DNA of 64,000 nt from Micromonospora kangleipakensis (GCF_004217615.1 NZ_SHLD01000001.1:2480001-2544000), one strand, 5' to 3'. Positions 9,401 through 19,304 are shown, numbered from the stretch's first letter. Numbers and translations are program-made. The notes: generated from the sequence alone by a model not told the origin.

Positions 9401-9956
9401 GTCCTCGCTGCTGCGGGCCCTCGCCGGCATCGTGCACCACACCGGCACGCTGCGCTGGAACGAGGATCCGGTCACCGAGCCGGAGCTGTTTCTCCGCCCC
9501 GGCCAGGTCGGATACGTCAGTCAGCTGCCCCGGGTGCTCTCCGGCACGGTGGCCGACAACATCGCCCTCGGCCACGAGGTGGACGCCGCCGACGCGGTGA
9601 CGACGGCGCAGCTGGAGCACGACCTGGCCGCGGCCGGTGGCGGGCTGGGGCTGCTGATCGGGCACAAGGGCACCCGGCTCTCCGGCGGGCAGCTCCAGCG
9701 GCTGGCGCTGGCAAGGGCGCTCGCGCCGCGTACCGAGCTGCTGATCGCCGACGACGTCTCGTCCGCGCTGGACGTCACGACCGAGCTGGCGCTCTGGGCG
9801 GCGCTGCGCGACCGCGGGGTGACCGTGGTCGGGTCGACGTCCAAGCGGGCCGCGCTGGTCCGCGCCGACCACGTGGTCGTCCTGCTCGACGGCACGGTCG
9901 CCGCCCAGGGCCCCTGGCGCGACCTGGAACCCCGCTGGTCCCACCTGGCCGGCTGA
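6456..9956 (+). CDS. Fused full-length ABC exporter (TMD-NBD-TMD-NBD)
   Basis: A single 1166-residue chain holds two exporter halves: membrane domain about 1-290, ATPase about 315-545, second membrane domain about 615-900, second ATPase about 940-1160. NBD1 has Walker A GRTGSGKST (about 359), signature LSAGQ (about 459), Walker B with glutamate (VILDEA) and switch histidine (IVIAHRLS). NBD2 has Walker A GPVGSGKSS (about 976) and signature LSGGQ (about 1075), but aspartate replaces the catalytic glutamate (LLIADDVSS) and the switch histidine is missing (VVGSTSK). One composite site is therefore canonical and the other degenerate, as in many heterodimeric exporters. GGAGG precedes the ATG. A promoter TTGAGC (6386) and AAGGCT (6409), spacer 17, is plausible. 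The substrate is unknown. Confidence 0.9.
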   Translation: MRLLRDLWATAPRRMAVVVLLILLGAGGQAAASALAGPVLVHRSAGWFAALAVALVAAVLTDLAIGLLMAGLTADWSADVRRRLCRVALGQHLPTLETTPVGELLDRIDNDVYQVAAEMRNTGVRLVQGLAVCLLATASALIVWWPAGIGMVVLTTLLGVLLRRPTARIAPARMAEEEAWSDLAAVMEEAVHGQDDVRTSLARPYVLRLYARRAAEVIARGGRVFRLSARVTALAAGCIRVGIAGVVLGGAWALAAGRIDGARLTAIWLLALAFGATVEHIARWVPHLQYALGAWARVQLLSGARQEPAGGAAPADGDLTVRGLTFRYPSGGDERGPALRDIRLAFARGRSYALVGRTGSGKSTLAKVLTRAVDVPRGTVFLGDTDLVDLDVEALRRWIAVVPQRTEILAGTLAENVALFDPELLDDATRALAELGLAGWIAELPDGVDTKLGEGGHVLSAGQEQLVAFARILVRDPHVVILDEATARLDPVTETRVRQATERLLADRIGIVIAHRLSSVRRCDEVVVMADGAVLEAGPLRESERFAELLATSHASAYASAGAGRGGVDLLPGPDEPWDDGEPASAPAGAARPAPVVVPKSDPPPLPPAPPARTMREILRLGTNDPRYGLVSVCLFVVMTLLGLDGSVLPWLWADVVGGGDPWLPALGIVAALLVVLPLPYLTNLWFPQWWIRQMLRISLRLVHGQTGPRRVSGHTPAEVVAQGGDTDRVVQLADNLMDQFISVAIVVTMTVVTGSVVPGLFFAGTMLVSGLAATLFGPRLERTAGGTVKARAAFATALVSSLSAARTVKLAGATRPVLDHLAALDTVRSDRQRREISMQVWARSTPSLVSGLLPIGAWALYLAGGLSAGATLVAVSTLGAARWFAWTTASLVSHYPSARVWTRRTVAMAGIGEYSASVPGVDLAAGTAPAPDPPPRHPLRRLDLTGFGALHTDGTLAVRDVDLTVERGQLVLVVGPVGSGKSSLLRALAGIVHHTGTLRWNEDPVTEPELFLRPGQVGYVSQLPRVLSGTVADNIALGHEVDAADAVTTAQLEHDLAAAGGGLGLLIGHKGTRLSGGQLQRLALARALAPRTELLIADDVSSALDVTTELALWAALRDRGVTVVGSTSKRAALVRADHVVVLLDGTVAAQGPWRDLEPRWSHLAG

Positions 9957-9980
9957 CCGCGCCGCGCCCCCGGCTCCACC

Positions 9981-10041
9981 GTTGACCATGAAGTTGTCGC
10001 CAGGACACGCCGGGTGGCCGGGCAATAACTTCATGATCAAC
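9981..10041. repeat. Dispersed palindromic element, copy 1
   Basis: An inverted repeat of 21-base arms around a 19-base centre: the left arm starts GTTGACCATGAAGTTGTCGCC-like and the right arm is its near-complement ending ACTTCATGATCAAC. The same arm core, GATCATGAAGTTGT, occurs at 47635-47691 and 59303-59362. It lies between the 3' ends of two convergent genes and could act as a bidirectional terminator, but the sequence is conserved between copies, which a simple terminator need not be. Confidence 0.85.
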
Positions 10042-10066
10042 GAGGGCCGGGGCGGGCGGGGTGAGG

Positions 10067-11134
10067 TCAGAAGGCGCGGGTGTACTGGTTCGGCCAGTGG
10101 GGTTCGGCGGTTAGCTTGGCGGCGGCGCGGCGGGGCCAGTACGGGTCGCGGAGGAGCTCGCGGCCGAGGAGGACCAGGTCGGCCTCGCCGGCGGCGACGA
10201 TCTGCTCGGCCTGTTCCGGCTCGACGATCAGGCCGACCGCGCCGGTGAGCACGCCCGCGTCGCGGCGGATCCGCGCGGCGAGCGGCACCTGGTAGCCGGG
10301 GCCGATCGGGATGCTCGCCCCGGCCGAGGCGCCGCCGGAGGAGGCGTCGACCAGGTCCACCCCGGCGGCGGCCAGCTCGCCGGCGAGCACCACGCTGTCC
10401 TCGACGGTCCAGCCGCCCTCGACCCAGTCGGTGGCCGAGATCCGGGTCAGCACGGGCACGGACTCGCCGACCGCGGCGCGGACCGCCCGGGCCACCTCCA
10501 GGGTGAGCCGCATCCGAGCGGCGCGGTCGCCGCCGTAGCCGTCATCCCGGTGGTTGGTCAGCGGGGAGAGGAACTCGTGCAGCAGGTAACCGTGCGCGGC
10601 GTGGATCTCCACCGCGGCGAAGCCGGCGTCCAGCGCCCGGCCGGCGGCGGTGGCGAACGCGGCCACCACGCCGGCGATCCCGGCCTCGTCCAGGGCGGTC
10701 GGCTCCCGGTAGTCGGGCAGGAACGGTTCGCTGCCCGGGCCGGCCGGGGTCCAGCCGCCCTCGGCGTCCGGCACGCCGCCGCGCCGCTCCGCCCACGGCC
10801 GGTACGTGGCGGCCTTGAACCCGGCGTGGGCCAGCTGCACGGCCGGCACGGCCCCCTGTCCGGCGACGAACGCGGTGATCGGGCGCCAGGCGTCGACGTG
10901 CGCGCCGGACCAGAGGCCGACGTCCTGCGGGCTGATCCGGCCCTCGGGGACGACCGCGGTGGCCTCGGTGAGGATCAGGCCGGCACCGCCGACGGCCCGG
11001 GAGCCGAGGTGGACCCGGTGCCAGTCGGTCGGCAGCCCGTCCGGGCCGGCGCTGTACTGGCACATCGGGGCCATCGCGACCCGGTTGGGCAGGGTGACGC
11101 CGCGCAGGGCGAGCGGGGTGAACAGGGCACTCAT
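10067..11134 (-). CDS. NADH:flavin oxidoreductase, old yellow enzyme (YqjM-like)
   Basis: A 355-residue FMN enzyme of the old yellow enzyme family. The N-terminus reads LPNRVAMAPMCQYSAG, where the cysteine matches the redox-modulating Cys26 of Bacillus YqjM. The substrate-binding histidine pair and tyrosine lie in EIHAAHGYLLHEFLSP (about residues 170-185). Length and motifs fit the thermophilic-like (YqjM) class, which reduces activated alkenes with NADPH. The start MSALFTPLAL is preferred over an in-frame ATG seven codons upstream because AGAGGA precedes it and homologues begin here. It follows the symporter gene after a strong hairpin, so it may be transcribed by read-through or alone. Confidence 0.92.
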   Translation of the reverse strand: MSALFTPLALRGVTLPNRVAMAPMCQYSAGPDGLPTDWHRVHLGSRAVGGAGLILTEATAVVPEGRISPQDVGLWSGAHVDAWRPITAFVAGQGAVPAVQLAHAGFKAATYRPWAERRGGVPDAEGGWTPAGPGSEPFLPDYREPTALDEAGIAGVVAAFATAAGRALDAGFAAVEIHAAHGYLLHEFLSPLTNHRDDGYGGDRAARMRLTLEVARAVRAAVGESVPVLTRISATDWVEGGWTVEDSVVLAGELAAAGVDLVDASSGGASAGASIPIGPGYQVPLAARIRRDAGVLTGAVGLIVEPEQAEQIVAAGEADLVLLGRELLRDPYWPRRAAAKLTAEPHWPNQYTRAF

Positions 11135-11155
11135 GCGGTGATCCTCTCGAAGCAC

Positions 11156-11187
11156 GAGAAGGGAGGGCCCGAGGGCCCTCCCTTCTC
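11156..11187 (-). terminator. Strong hairpin terminator after the symporter gene
   Basis: GAGAAGGGAGGGCCC (11156-11170) and its exact complement (11173-11187) form a 15-bp stem with a minimal loop. It starts eight bases after the stop of the symporter on the minus strand and ends 22 bases before the old yellow enzyme start. It lacks a clear U-tract, as is usual in this group. Confidence 0.8.
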
Positions 11188-11194
11188 AGGTTGC

Positions 11195-12496
11195 TCAGGC
11201 CGGGACGGGAGCCAGCTGGTCGGCGGGCCGCGTCTCGTCGGCGTCGACCAGCTCGCGCCTGCCGGCGGACTCGTACGCGGCCCGGTCGAGGGTGCCCTCG
11301 CGGGCGGCCACGATGGTCGGCACGAGCGCCTGGCCGGCCACGTTGGTGGCGGTGCGGATCATGTCCAGGATCGGGTCGATCGCCAGCAGCAGGCCGGCGC
11401 CGGCCAGCGGCAGGCCCAGCGTGCTCAGGGTCAGGGTGAGCATCACGATCGCGCCGGTCAGGCCGGCGGTGGCGGCCGAGCCGACCACCGAGACGAAGGC
11501 GATCAGCAGGTAGTCGGTCACGCCCAGGTCCACTCCGAAGACCTGCGCCACGAAGATCGCGGCCAGGGCCGGGTAGATCGCCGCGCAGCCGTCCATCTTG
11601 GTGGTGGCGCCGAACGGCACCGCGAACGAGGCGTACTCGCGGGGGACACCGAGCCGCTCGACGGAGCGCTGGGTCACCGGCATCGTGCCCACCGAGGAGC
11701 GGGAGACGAAGGCCAGCTCGATGGCCGGCCAGGCGCCGGCGAAGAAGCGCAGCGGGTTGAGCCGGCCGGCGGCCACCAGCAGCACCGGGTAGACCACGAA
11801 GAGCACGATCGCGCAGCCGACGTAGACGGCGGTGGTGAACTTCGCGAGCGGGGCGATCAGGTCCCAGCCGTACGAGGCGACGGCGTGGCCGATCAGGCCG
11901 AGGGTGCCGATCGGGGCGAGCCGGATCACCCACCAGAGCGCCTTCTGCACGATGGCCAGCACGGAGCGGTTGAACTCGACGAACGGCTCGGCGGCCTGGC
12001 CGACCAGCAGCGCGGCGGCGCCGACCACCAGGGCGAGGAAGACGATCTGGAGCACGTTGCCCTCGACGAACGCGCCGACCGGGTTGGTGGGCACGATGCC
12101 GGTGAGGAAGTCGGTCCAGGAGCCGGTCTTCTTCGGCGCGGCGGCGCCGGCGACGTCCAGGGTGACCCCCTTGCCGGGGTCGGTGAGCAGGCCGAGGCCG
12201 ATGCCGACGCTCACCGCGATCAGCGCGGTGAGGCCGAACCAGAGCAGCGTCTTCAGTGCCAGCCGGGCGGCGTTGGCCACGCCGCGCAGGCTGACCACGC
12301 TGACCACGATGGCGGTGAAGACCAGCGGCGGGACGGCCAGCTTGAGCAGCTGGACGAAGAGGCCGCCGACGGTGTCGAGGGTGCTGGCCAGCCAGCTCAG
12401 GTCGTTGGCGCGGGCGAGGAAGCCCAGCGCCACGCCGAGCACGAGGCCGAGCAGGATCTGCACGGAAAAGGGGATCTTGCGCAAGGCGGAAGCCAT
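11195..12496 (-). CDS. Dicarboxylate/amino acid:cation symporter, probably TcyP-like cystine importer
   Basis: This 433-residue protein belongs to the DAACS (SLC1-type) symporters, with about eight transmembrane segments and two re-entrant hairpins. HP1 contains SRSSVGTMPVTQRSVERLGV. The region that reads NMDGT in glutamate carriers reads KMDGCAAIYPALAAIFVAQ here, close to the GCAGIYPA stretch I know from TcyP-type cystine carriers. A leader peptide of the cysteine-attenuation type stands upstream, which independently points to sulfur amino acid uptake. The ATG at 12496 gives the normal N-terminus (MASALRKIPFSVQILLGLVL); longer starts would overlap the leader peptide. Cystine specificity is an inference; a dicarboxylate or serine/threonine substrate cannot be excluded. 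Confidence 0.85.
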   Translation of the reverse strand: MASALRKIPFSVQILLGLVLGVALGFLARANDLSWLASTLDTVGGLFVQLLKLAVPPLVFTAIVVSVVSLRGVANAARLALKTLLWFGLTALIAVSVGIGLGLLTDPGKGVTLDVAGAAAPKKTGSWTDFLTGIVPTNPVGAFVEGNVLQIVFLALVVGAAALLVGQAAEPFVEFNRSVLAIVQKALWWVIRLAPIGTLGLIGHAVASYGWDLIAPLAKFTTAVYVGCAIVLFVVYPVLLVAAGRLNPLRFFAGAWPAIELAFVSRSSVGTMPVTQRSVERLGVPREYASFAVPFGATTKMDGCAAIYPALAAIFVAQVFGVDLGVTDYLLIAFVSVVGSAATAGLTGAIVMLTLTLSTLGLPLAGAGLLLAIDPILDMIRTATNVAGQALVPTIVAAREGTLDRAAYESAGRRELVDADETRPADQLAPVPA

Positions 12497-12539
12497 GAGG
12501 ATGCGTCCAAGGTCTGGAAGAGGGTCGGGCGGGGCAGCG

Positions 12540-12629
12540 TCAGGAGAGCGGCTGCGCCGGACAGACGCCGCTGGCCTGCAGTCGGAGGTCGACATACAGG
12601 CGCACGGTGAGGTGCCAGACGTTGGTCAT
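12540..12629 (-). CDS. Putative cis-acting leader peptide, 29 aa
   Basis: This small ORF reads MTNVWHLTVRLYVDLRLQAS followed by GVCPAQPLS and stop. The core R-L-Y-V-D-L-R plus a late cysteine matches the actinobacterial putative leader peptides (pattern R-x-x-V-D-L-x-R-x-x-S-x-x-C) found before sulfur-metabolism and transport genes; related cysteine-rich leaderless ORFs act as cysteine-responsive attenuators in mycobacteria. It ends 43 bases before the symporter start. A TAGCGT -10 box ends nine bases before the ATG, so the transcript is nearly leaderless. Its role would be to couple translation at the Cys codon to expression of the downstream importer. Confidence 0.75.
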   Translation of the reverse strand: MTNVWHLTVRLYVDLRLQASGVCPAQPLS

Positions 12630-12638
12630 CGCGTGCCG

Positions 12639-12692
12639 ACGCTACTCCCGGCCGACTCACAGCTGGAAGGAGCGATAGGCGTGACGCTCCTT
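12639..12692 (-). promoter_or_regulatory. Promoter region of leader peptide and symporter, with inverted repeat
   Basis: On the minus strand a TAGCGT -10 box (12644-12639) precedes the leader peptide. Upstream of it AAGGAGCG (12667-12674) and CGCTCCTT (12685-12692) form an exact 8-bp inverted repeat with a 10-base spacer, near the expected -35. It could be a repressor or activator site, or the end of the DUF998 gene's upstream signals. No clear -35 is visible. Confidence 0.4.
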
Positions 12693-12725
12693 ACATGACC
12701 GGTTCACGCCCTGGCGATCCGTTCG

Positions 12726-13338
12726 TCACGATCCCCGGGCCCGACCAAGCGCGATGGCGGTGGCCAGACCCCAGCCGACCGTCACCGTCAACAGCAGCCG
12801 CTCCAGCACCGCGACCAGGCCGCCGCGCCCCACGGTCAGCATGGTCAGGCCGATCACCGCCGACAGCGGCAGGGCCAGCGCCGCGCCGACGGCGGCGGTC
12901 CGACGCACCGCCGGGGCGGCGGCGGGGGAGCGGACCAGGGCCAGCATCGCGAAGACCACCGAGGCCGTCGCCGCGATGCTCGCGCCGCCGTGCACCAGGT
13001 CGGCCACGGTGGGCGTCTCGAACGGCGGCAGCGGGCAGCCGGCGCTGCACGTCACCACGCCGGACAGCAGCGTGAAGACGCTGCCGGCGGCGAGCAGCAC
13101 CCCGGGCACCCGCAGCGCCGTGGGCAGCGCCACGGCGAGCAGCAGCAGCGCCGCCGCCAGGGCGAAGACCCCGATCCGGTACGCCGCGGCGTACCGGCTG
13201 TCGGTGACGCCGGCCTCGCTGACGTACCCGGTGGGGCCCGGACCGGGACCGGCGAGCACGGCGACCGTCACCGCGACCGCGCCCGCCAGGGTGCAGCCGG
13301 CGGCGGCCGACGCGGCGACGACCCGGCGCAGACCCCGG

Positions 13339-13346
<8 letters not shown>
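12726..13346 (-). CDS. DUF998 membrane protein
   Basis: A 206-residue hydrophobic protein with about six transmembrane segments and an arginine-rich N-terminus (MADRGLRRVV). The pattern, a first helix, then YVSEAGVTDSRYAAAYRIGV, then a cysteine pair (VTCSAGCPLPP) before the third or fourth helix, fits the DUF998 family of unknown function. The GTG start overlaps the last eight bases of the upstream thiol-transferase gene, so the two are co-transcribed and probably translationally coupled. No function can be named from sequence. Confidence 0.8.
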
Positions 13347-14304
<958 letters not shown>

Positions 14305-14310
14305 GCCGTC

Positions 14311-14316
14311 AACCTA
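14311..14316 (-). promoter_or_regulatory. TAGGTT -10 box for leaderless thiol-transferase gene
   Basis: TAGGTT on the minus strand is followed by six bases and the ATG at 14304, predicting a leaderless transcript. The opposite strand has a possible -10, TATCCT (14334-14339), for the thiolase, so the region is a compact divergent promoter. Confidence 0.5.
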
Positions 14317-14408
14317 TCCGCTCCGGGCGCGGATATCCTGGCGCCGGGCGTCCCCGTGACCCGGGCGTCGCCACCCGAGCCCCTTCCCACCCCCGAAGGA
14401 CAGCGCCG

Positions 14409-15614
<1,206 letters not shown>

Positions 15615-15622
15615 CCAGCGGT

Positions 15623-15652
15623 CGGTCCGCCGCCCGCGCCAGCGGCGGACCG
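15623..15652 (+). terminator. Hairpin terminator after thiolase
   Basis: CGGTCCGCCGC (15623-15633) pairs exactly with GCGGCGGACCG (15642-15652), an 11-bp GC-rich stem with an 8-base loop, nine bases after the stop codon. Confidence 0.7.
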
Positions 15653-15810
15653 TCACCCGCCGGTGTCGGAAAGTCGATCTCCCGTCGATGGACGGACGCG
15701 CCTAGAGTGGTCAGCACCACCCGATCCGCGGGTCGGCCGGTGTCGCTTCCGCGTGCCCCCGCGCGCCCGGGCACCGCTGCCTCCCGCGCCGCGGCGACGA
15801 ACGGGGCGAC

Positions 15811-16632
15811 GTGATGCAGATGCCGGACGGACTTCCCGCCGAGATCGACCTGACCCGGCCGAGCGCGGCGCGGGTGTACGACTACTTCCTCGGTGGCGCG
15901 CACAACTTCGAGATCGACCGGCAGCTCGCCGAGCAGATCGCGAGCATGACCCCGAACCTGGCGGCCACCATGCGCTCGGGCCGGGAGTTCCTGCGCCGGG
16001 CCGTCCGGGCGCTGCTCGACGCCGGCATCGACCAGTTCCTCGACATCGGCTCCGGCATCCCGACCGTCGGCAACGTGCACGAGGTGGCCCAGGCGGCGAA
16101 CCCCAAGGCGCGGATCGTCTACGTCGACATCGACCCGGTCGCCGTGGCGCACAGCCGGGAGCTGCTCGCCGGCAACGACCTCACCGCCGTGCTCCACGCC
16201 GACCTGCGCGAGCCGGAGCGGATCCTCGCCGAGGCCCGGGAGTCGGGCCTGATCGACTTCGGCCGGCCGGTCGGCATCCTGCTCGCCGGGGTGGTCCACT
16301 TCATCCCGGACGCGGGCCGTCCCGGAGACATCCTGGCCACCCTGCGGGCCGCCGCCGCGCCCGGCAGCTACCTGGTCGTCTCGCACTCCACCTTCGAGGA
16401 CCAGCCGCAGGAGATGCTCGACGCGCAGCGGCTGTCGGCGCGTACCGACACCGAGATCACGCTCCGCTCGCGCGCCGAGATCAGCTCGTTCTTCGGCGAC
16501 TGGACGATCCTCGAACCGGGCGTGGTGCACATGCCGCTCTGGCGGCCGGACTCGCCGTCCGACGTGGACGAACACCCCGAGCGGTTCGGGGCCTTCGGCG
16601 GAGTCGCCCGGCACGACCAGCCCGCCGGCTGA
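15811..16632 (+). CDS. SAM-dependent methyltransferase, DUF574 family
   Basis: A 273-residue protein of the actinobacterial DUF574 (S-adenosylmethionine methyltransferase) family. Its hallmark N-terminus, PSAARVYDYFLGGAHNFEID (about 17-36), is followed by the SAM-binding loop FLDIGSGIPTVGNVHEVAQ and acidic strand end VYVDIDPVAV. The family is greatly expanded in Streptomyces and relatives; substrates are largely unknown. Start codons GTG 15811 and ATG 15814 are adjacent; neither has a strong ribosome site. A possible -10 box TAGAGT lies at 15703-15708. Only six bases separate it from the GGDEF-EAL gene, so the two form an operon. Confidence 0.9.
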   Translation: MMQMPDGLPAEIDLTRPSAARVYDYFLGGAHNFEIDRQLAEQIASMTPNLAATMRSGREFLRRAVRALLDAGIDQFLDIGSGIPTVGNVHEVAQAANPKARIVYVDIDPVAVAHSRELLAGNDLTAVLHADLREPERILAEARESGLIDFGRPVGILLAGVVHFIPDAGRPGDILATLRAAAAPGSYLVVSHSTFEDQPQEMLDAQRLSARTDTEITLRSRAEISSFFGDWTILEPGVVHMPLWRPDSPSDVDEHPERFGAFGGVARHDQPAG

Positions 16633-16638
16633 GCCGAC

Positions 16639-18807
16639 ATGCACGCCGCGCCGGAGCCCGGCGGGGAGGACTTCAGCCGGCTGGGCGCCCAGGCGTACGC
16701 CGCCGAGTGGGCGCGGGCGGTCCGCCGGCTCGGATTCGTGCCGCTGAGCGCGGCCGAGACCGAGCGGCTGCTGCTCGTGCGCACCGTACGGCTGGCCCAG
16801 GCCCTCCTCGCCCCGACGTTCTCCGGGCAGGCGGCGGAGGACGTCGGGCGGGCGCTGGTGGAGGCCCACCTCACCGAGCCCGGCGTGCTCGACTGGTCGG
16901 TGCACGCGCTCGGCGACGACTTCCTGGCCCGGGTGCTGCCCGCCCGGGCGGAGCGGCCCGAGGCGCGGGAGCGGGTGGCGGCATTGCAGGGCGGGCTCGC
17001 CGCCGGCTTCGCCCGCGCGCTGCGCGACCGCACCTTCAGCCAACAGGAGCGGATCGCCCGCTCGGCCTGGCAGGCCCGGGACGCGGTCGAGCAGGCGCTG
17101 CGGGACAGCGAGGCTCGATTCCGGGCGGTGTTCACCGGAGCGGCGATCGGCATCGGCATCGCCGGCACCGACGGCCGGATCCTCGACGTCAACCAGTCCT
17201 TCGCCGACATGCTCGGCTACCCCATCGAGGAGCTGCGCGAGATCACCGTCGACGCGCTCTTCCACGCCGACGACGCGGCCGGCATGTGGGAGCTGTACCG
17301 GGAGCTGGTCGAGGGCAAGCACGACAGCGCCCGGGTGGAGAAGCGCTACCACCGCAAGGACGGCAGCGTCGTCTGGACCGACCTCGCCGTCTCGCTGATC
17401 CGGTACGACGACGGCCGGCCCCGGTTCACCGTCGCGATGATCGAGGACATCACCGAGCGGTACGAGCTCCAGCAGCGGCTGCGCTTCCAGGCGCTGCACG
17501 ACCCGCTCACCGGGCTGCCCAACCGGACGCTCTTCTTCGAGACGCTGGGCCGGGTCTTCGACACCGCCGGCGAGGAGCAGCGGGTCGGCATCTGCTTCCT
17601 CGACCTGGACGGCTTCAAGACGATCAACGACAGCCTCGGCCACGACCTCGGTGACCTGCTGCTGATCGTGATCAGCCGGCGGCTCGCCGACTGCGTCGCC
17701 GGGCGCGGCCACCTGGTCGCCCGGATGGGCGGCGACGAGTTCGTCATCCTGGTCGACTCCGGCGGCGGCCTCGACGACACGGTGGAGGTGGCCGAGCTGG
17801 CGCTGGCCGCGGTCTCCGCCCCGGTGCGGGTCGGCGACCAGCAGCTCGCCGTCTCGGCGAGCATCGGCATCGTGGAGTGCCCGGCCGCGGAGACCAACGT
17901 CTCGGAGCTGATGAAGGCCGCCGACACCACGCTCTACTGGGCGAAGGCGGAGGGGCGGGGCCGCTGGGCGGTCTACGACCCGGAGCGCAGCGCCGCCGAC
18001 ATCGCCCGCTCGGCCCTGGCCGCCGGCCTGCCGGCCGCGCTGGACCGGGGCGAGTTCGTGCTGCACTACCAGCCCATCGTGTCGCTGCTGGACGGCACGA
18101 TGCTCGCGGTGGAGGCGCTGGTCCGCTGGCAGCACCCGGAGCTGGGGTTGATCGGGCCCGACCGGTTCATCGGGCTGGCCGAGGAGACCGGGCTGATCGT
18201 CCGGCTCGGCGCCTGGGTGCTCCGGCAGGCGTGCCGGGACGCCGAGGGCTGGCGGCGGGCGTACCCGGAGGCGCGGCTGGTGGTCAGCGTCAACCTGGCC
18301 GCCCGGCAGGCCGACGACCCGGCGATCGTGGAGACGGTGGCCGAGGCGCTGACCAGGACCGGGCTCCCGGCGGAGCTGCTGCAGCTGGAGCTGACCGAGA
18401 GCGCGGTGATGGGCACCGCCGGGGAGCCGCTGCGGTCCCTGCGGGAGCTGGCCGACCTGGGCGTCCGGCTGGCCATCGACGACTTCGGCACCGGGTACTC
18501 CAACCTGGCGTACCTGCGCCGGTTGCCGATCCACTGCCTGAAGCTGGCCGGCCCGTTCGTCGAGGGGATCCGGGCCGACGGGGCGGACGTCGCGGCCGAC
18601 CACCGGGACGAGCGGATCGTCGACGCGCTGGTCCGGCTGGCGCACGCGTTGGAGCTCTGGGTCACCGCCGAGGCGGTGGAGACCGAGGCGCAGGCCGAGC
18701 GGCTGCGGGCGCTGCGCTGCGACACCGGGCAGGGACGCTGGTTCGGCGCGCCGGTCCCCGCCGCGCAGATCCGTGCCCGGCTCGCCGGCGGTGGGGAGCC
18801 GGCATGA
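16639..18807 (+). CDS. PAS-GGDEF-EAL cyclic-di-GMP signalling protein
   Basis: A 722-residue cytoplasmic protein. An unassigned helical N-terminal domain (about 1-145) is followed by PAS with PAC (about 150-275), GGDEF (about 290-450) and EAL (about 460-715). The cyclase site is intact (ARMGGDEFVILVD). The phosphodiesterase site keeps EAL in VEALVRWQHP, NLA, ELTES, IDDFGTGYSN, the lysine in LKLAG, AEAVE and CDTGQG, but the usual D-R after the lysine is replaced by A-G. Both activities are therefore plausible, with PAS setting the balance. It has no membrane segment. It is coupled to the DUF574 methyltransferase upstream and overlaps the DUF456 gene by four bases. Confidence 0.92.
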   Translation: MHAAPEPGGEDFSRLGAQAYAAEWARAVRRLGFVPLSAAETERLLLVRTVRLAQALLAPTFSGQAAEDVGRALVEAHLTEPGVLDWSVHALGDDFLARVLPARAERPEARERVAALQGGLAAGFARALRDRTFSQQERIARSAWQARDAVEQALRDSEARFRAVFTGAAIGIGIAGTDGRILDVNQSFADMLGYPIEELREITVDALFHADDAAGMWELYRELVEGKHDSARVEKRYHRKDGSVVWTDLAVSLIRYDDGRPRFTVAMIEDITERYELQQRLRFQALHDPLTGLPNRTLFFETLGRVFDTAGEEQRVGICFLDLDGFKTINDSLGHDLGDLLLIVISRRLADCVAGRGHLVARMGGDEFVILVDSGGGLDDTVEVAELALAAVSAPVRVGDQQLAVSASIGIVECPAAETNVSELMKAADTTLYWAKAEGRGRWAVYDPERSAADIARSALAAGLPAALDRGEFVLHYQPIVSLLDGTMLAVEALVRWQHPELGLIGPDRFIGLAEETGLIVRLGAWVLRQACRDAEGWRRAYPEARLVVSVNLAARQADDPAIVETVAEALTRTGLPAELLQLELTESAVMGTAGEPLRSLRELADLGVRLAIDDFGTGYSNLAYLRRLPIHCLKLAGPFVEGIRADGADVAADHRDERIVDALVRLAHALELWVTAEAVETEAQAERLRALRCDTGQGRWFGAPVPAAQIRARLAGGGEPA

Positions 18808-19304
18808 GCCTGAGCGACACGCAGGCGGTGGTCTCGGTGGTGGCCGCGCTGGCCATCCTGGCCGGGCTGGCCGGGGTGGTGGTGCCCGGGCTGCCGGCCC
18901 TGCCGCTCTGCTGGGGCGGGGTGCTGGTCTGGGCGCTCTTCGGCGACGCCGGGCCCGGCCGCTGGGCGGTGCTCGCCGCCGCCACCGTGGTCGCCGCCGG
19001 GGGCGCGGTGGTCAAGTACCTCTGGCCCGGGCGGAACCTGAAACGGACCGGCGTGCCCACGTCGTCGCTGCTGGCCGGGGGCCTGCTCGGGCTGGTCGGC
19101 TTCTTCGTCATTCCGGTGGTCGGCCTGGTGATCGGCTTCGTGGCCGGGGTGTGGGGCGCGGAACGGCTGCGGCTGGGCAGCAACCAGCTCGCCTGGCCGG
19201 CCACCGTGCAGGCGCTCAAGGCGGCCGGTCTGTCCATGCTGGTGGAGTTCCTCGCCGGCGTGGTGATCGCGGCCCTCTGGGTGGCCGGGCTGCTGCTCAC
19301 CTGA
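18804..19304 (+). CDS. DUF456 membrane protein
   Basis: A 166-residue, mostly hydrophobic protein with four to five transmembrane segments and the glycine-rich pattern of DUF456 (AGLAGVVVPGLPALPLCWGG, later GLLGLVGFFVIPVVGLVIGF and GAERLRLGS). Function is unknown for the family. Its ATG overlaps the TGA of the GGDEF-EAL gene (ATGA), so translation is coupled; a functional link to cyclic-di-GMP signalling is possible but unproven. Confidence 0.88.
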   Translation: MSLSDTQAVVSVVAALAILAGLAGVVVPGLPALPLCWGGVLVWALFGDAGPGRWAVLAAATVVAAGGAVVKYLWPGRNLKRTGVPTSSLLAGGLLGLVGFFVIPVVGLVIGFVAGVWGAERLRLGSNQLAWPATVQALKAAGLSMLVEFLAGVVIAALWVAGLLLT

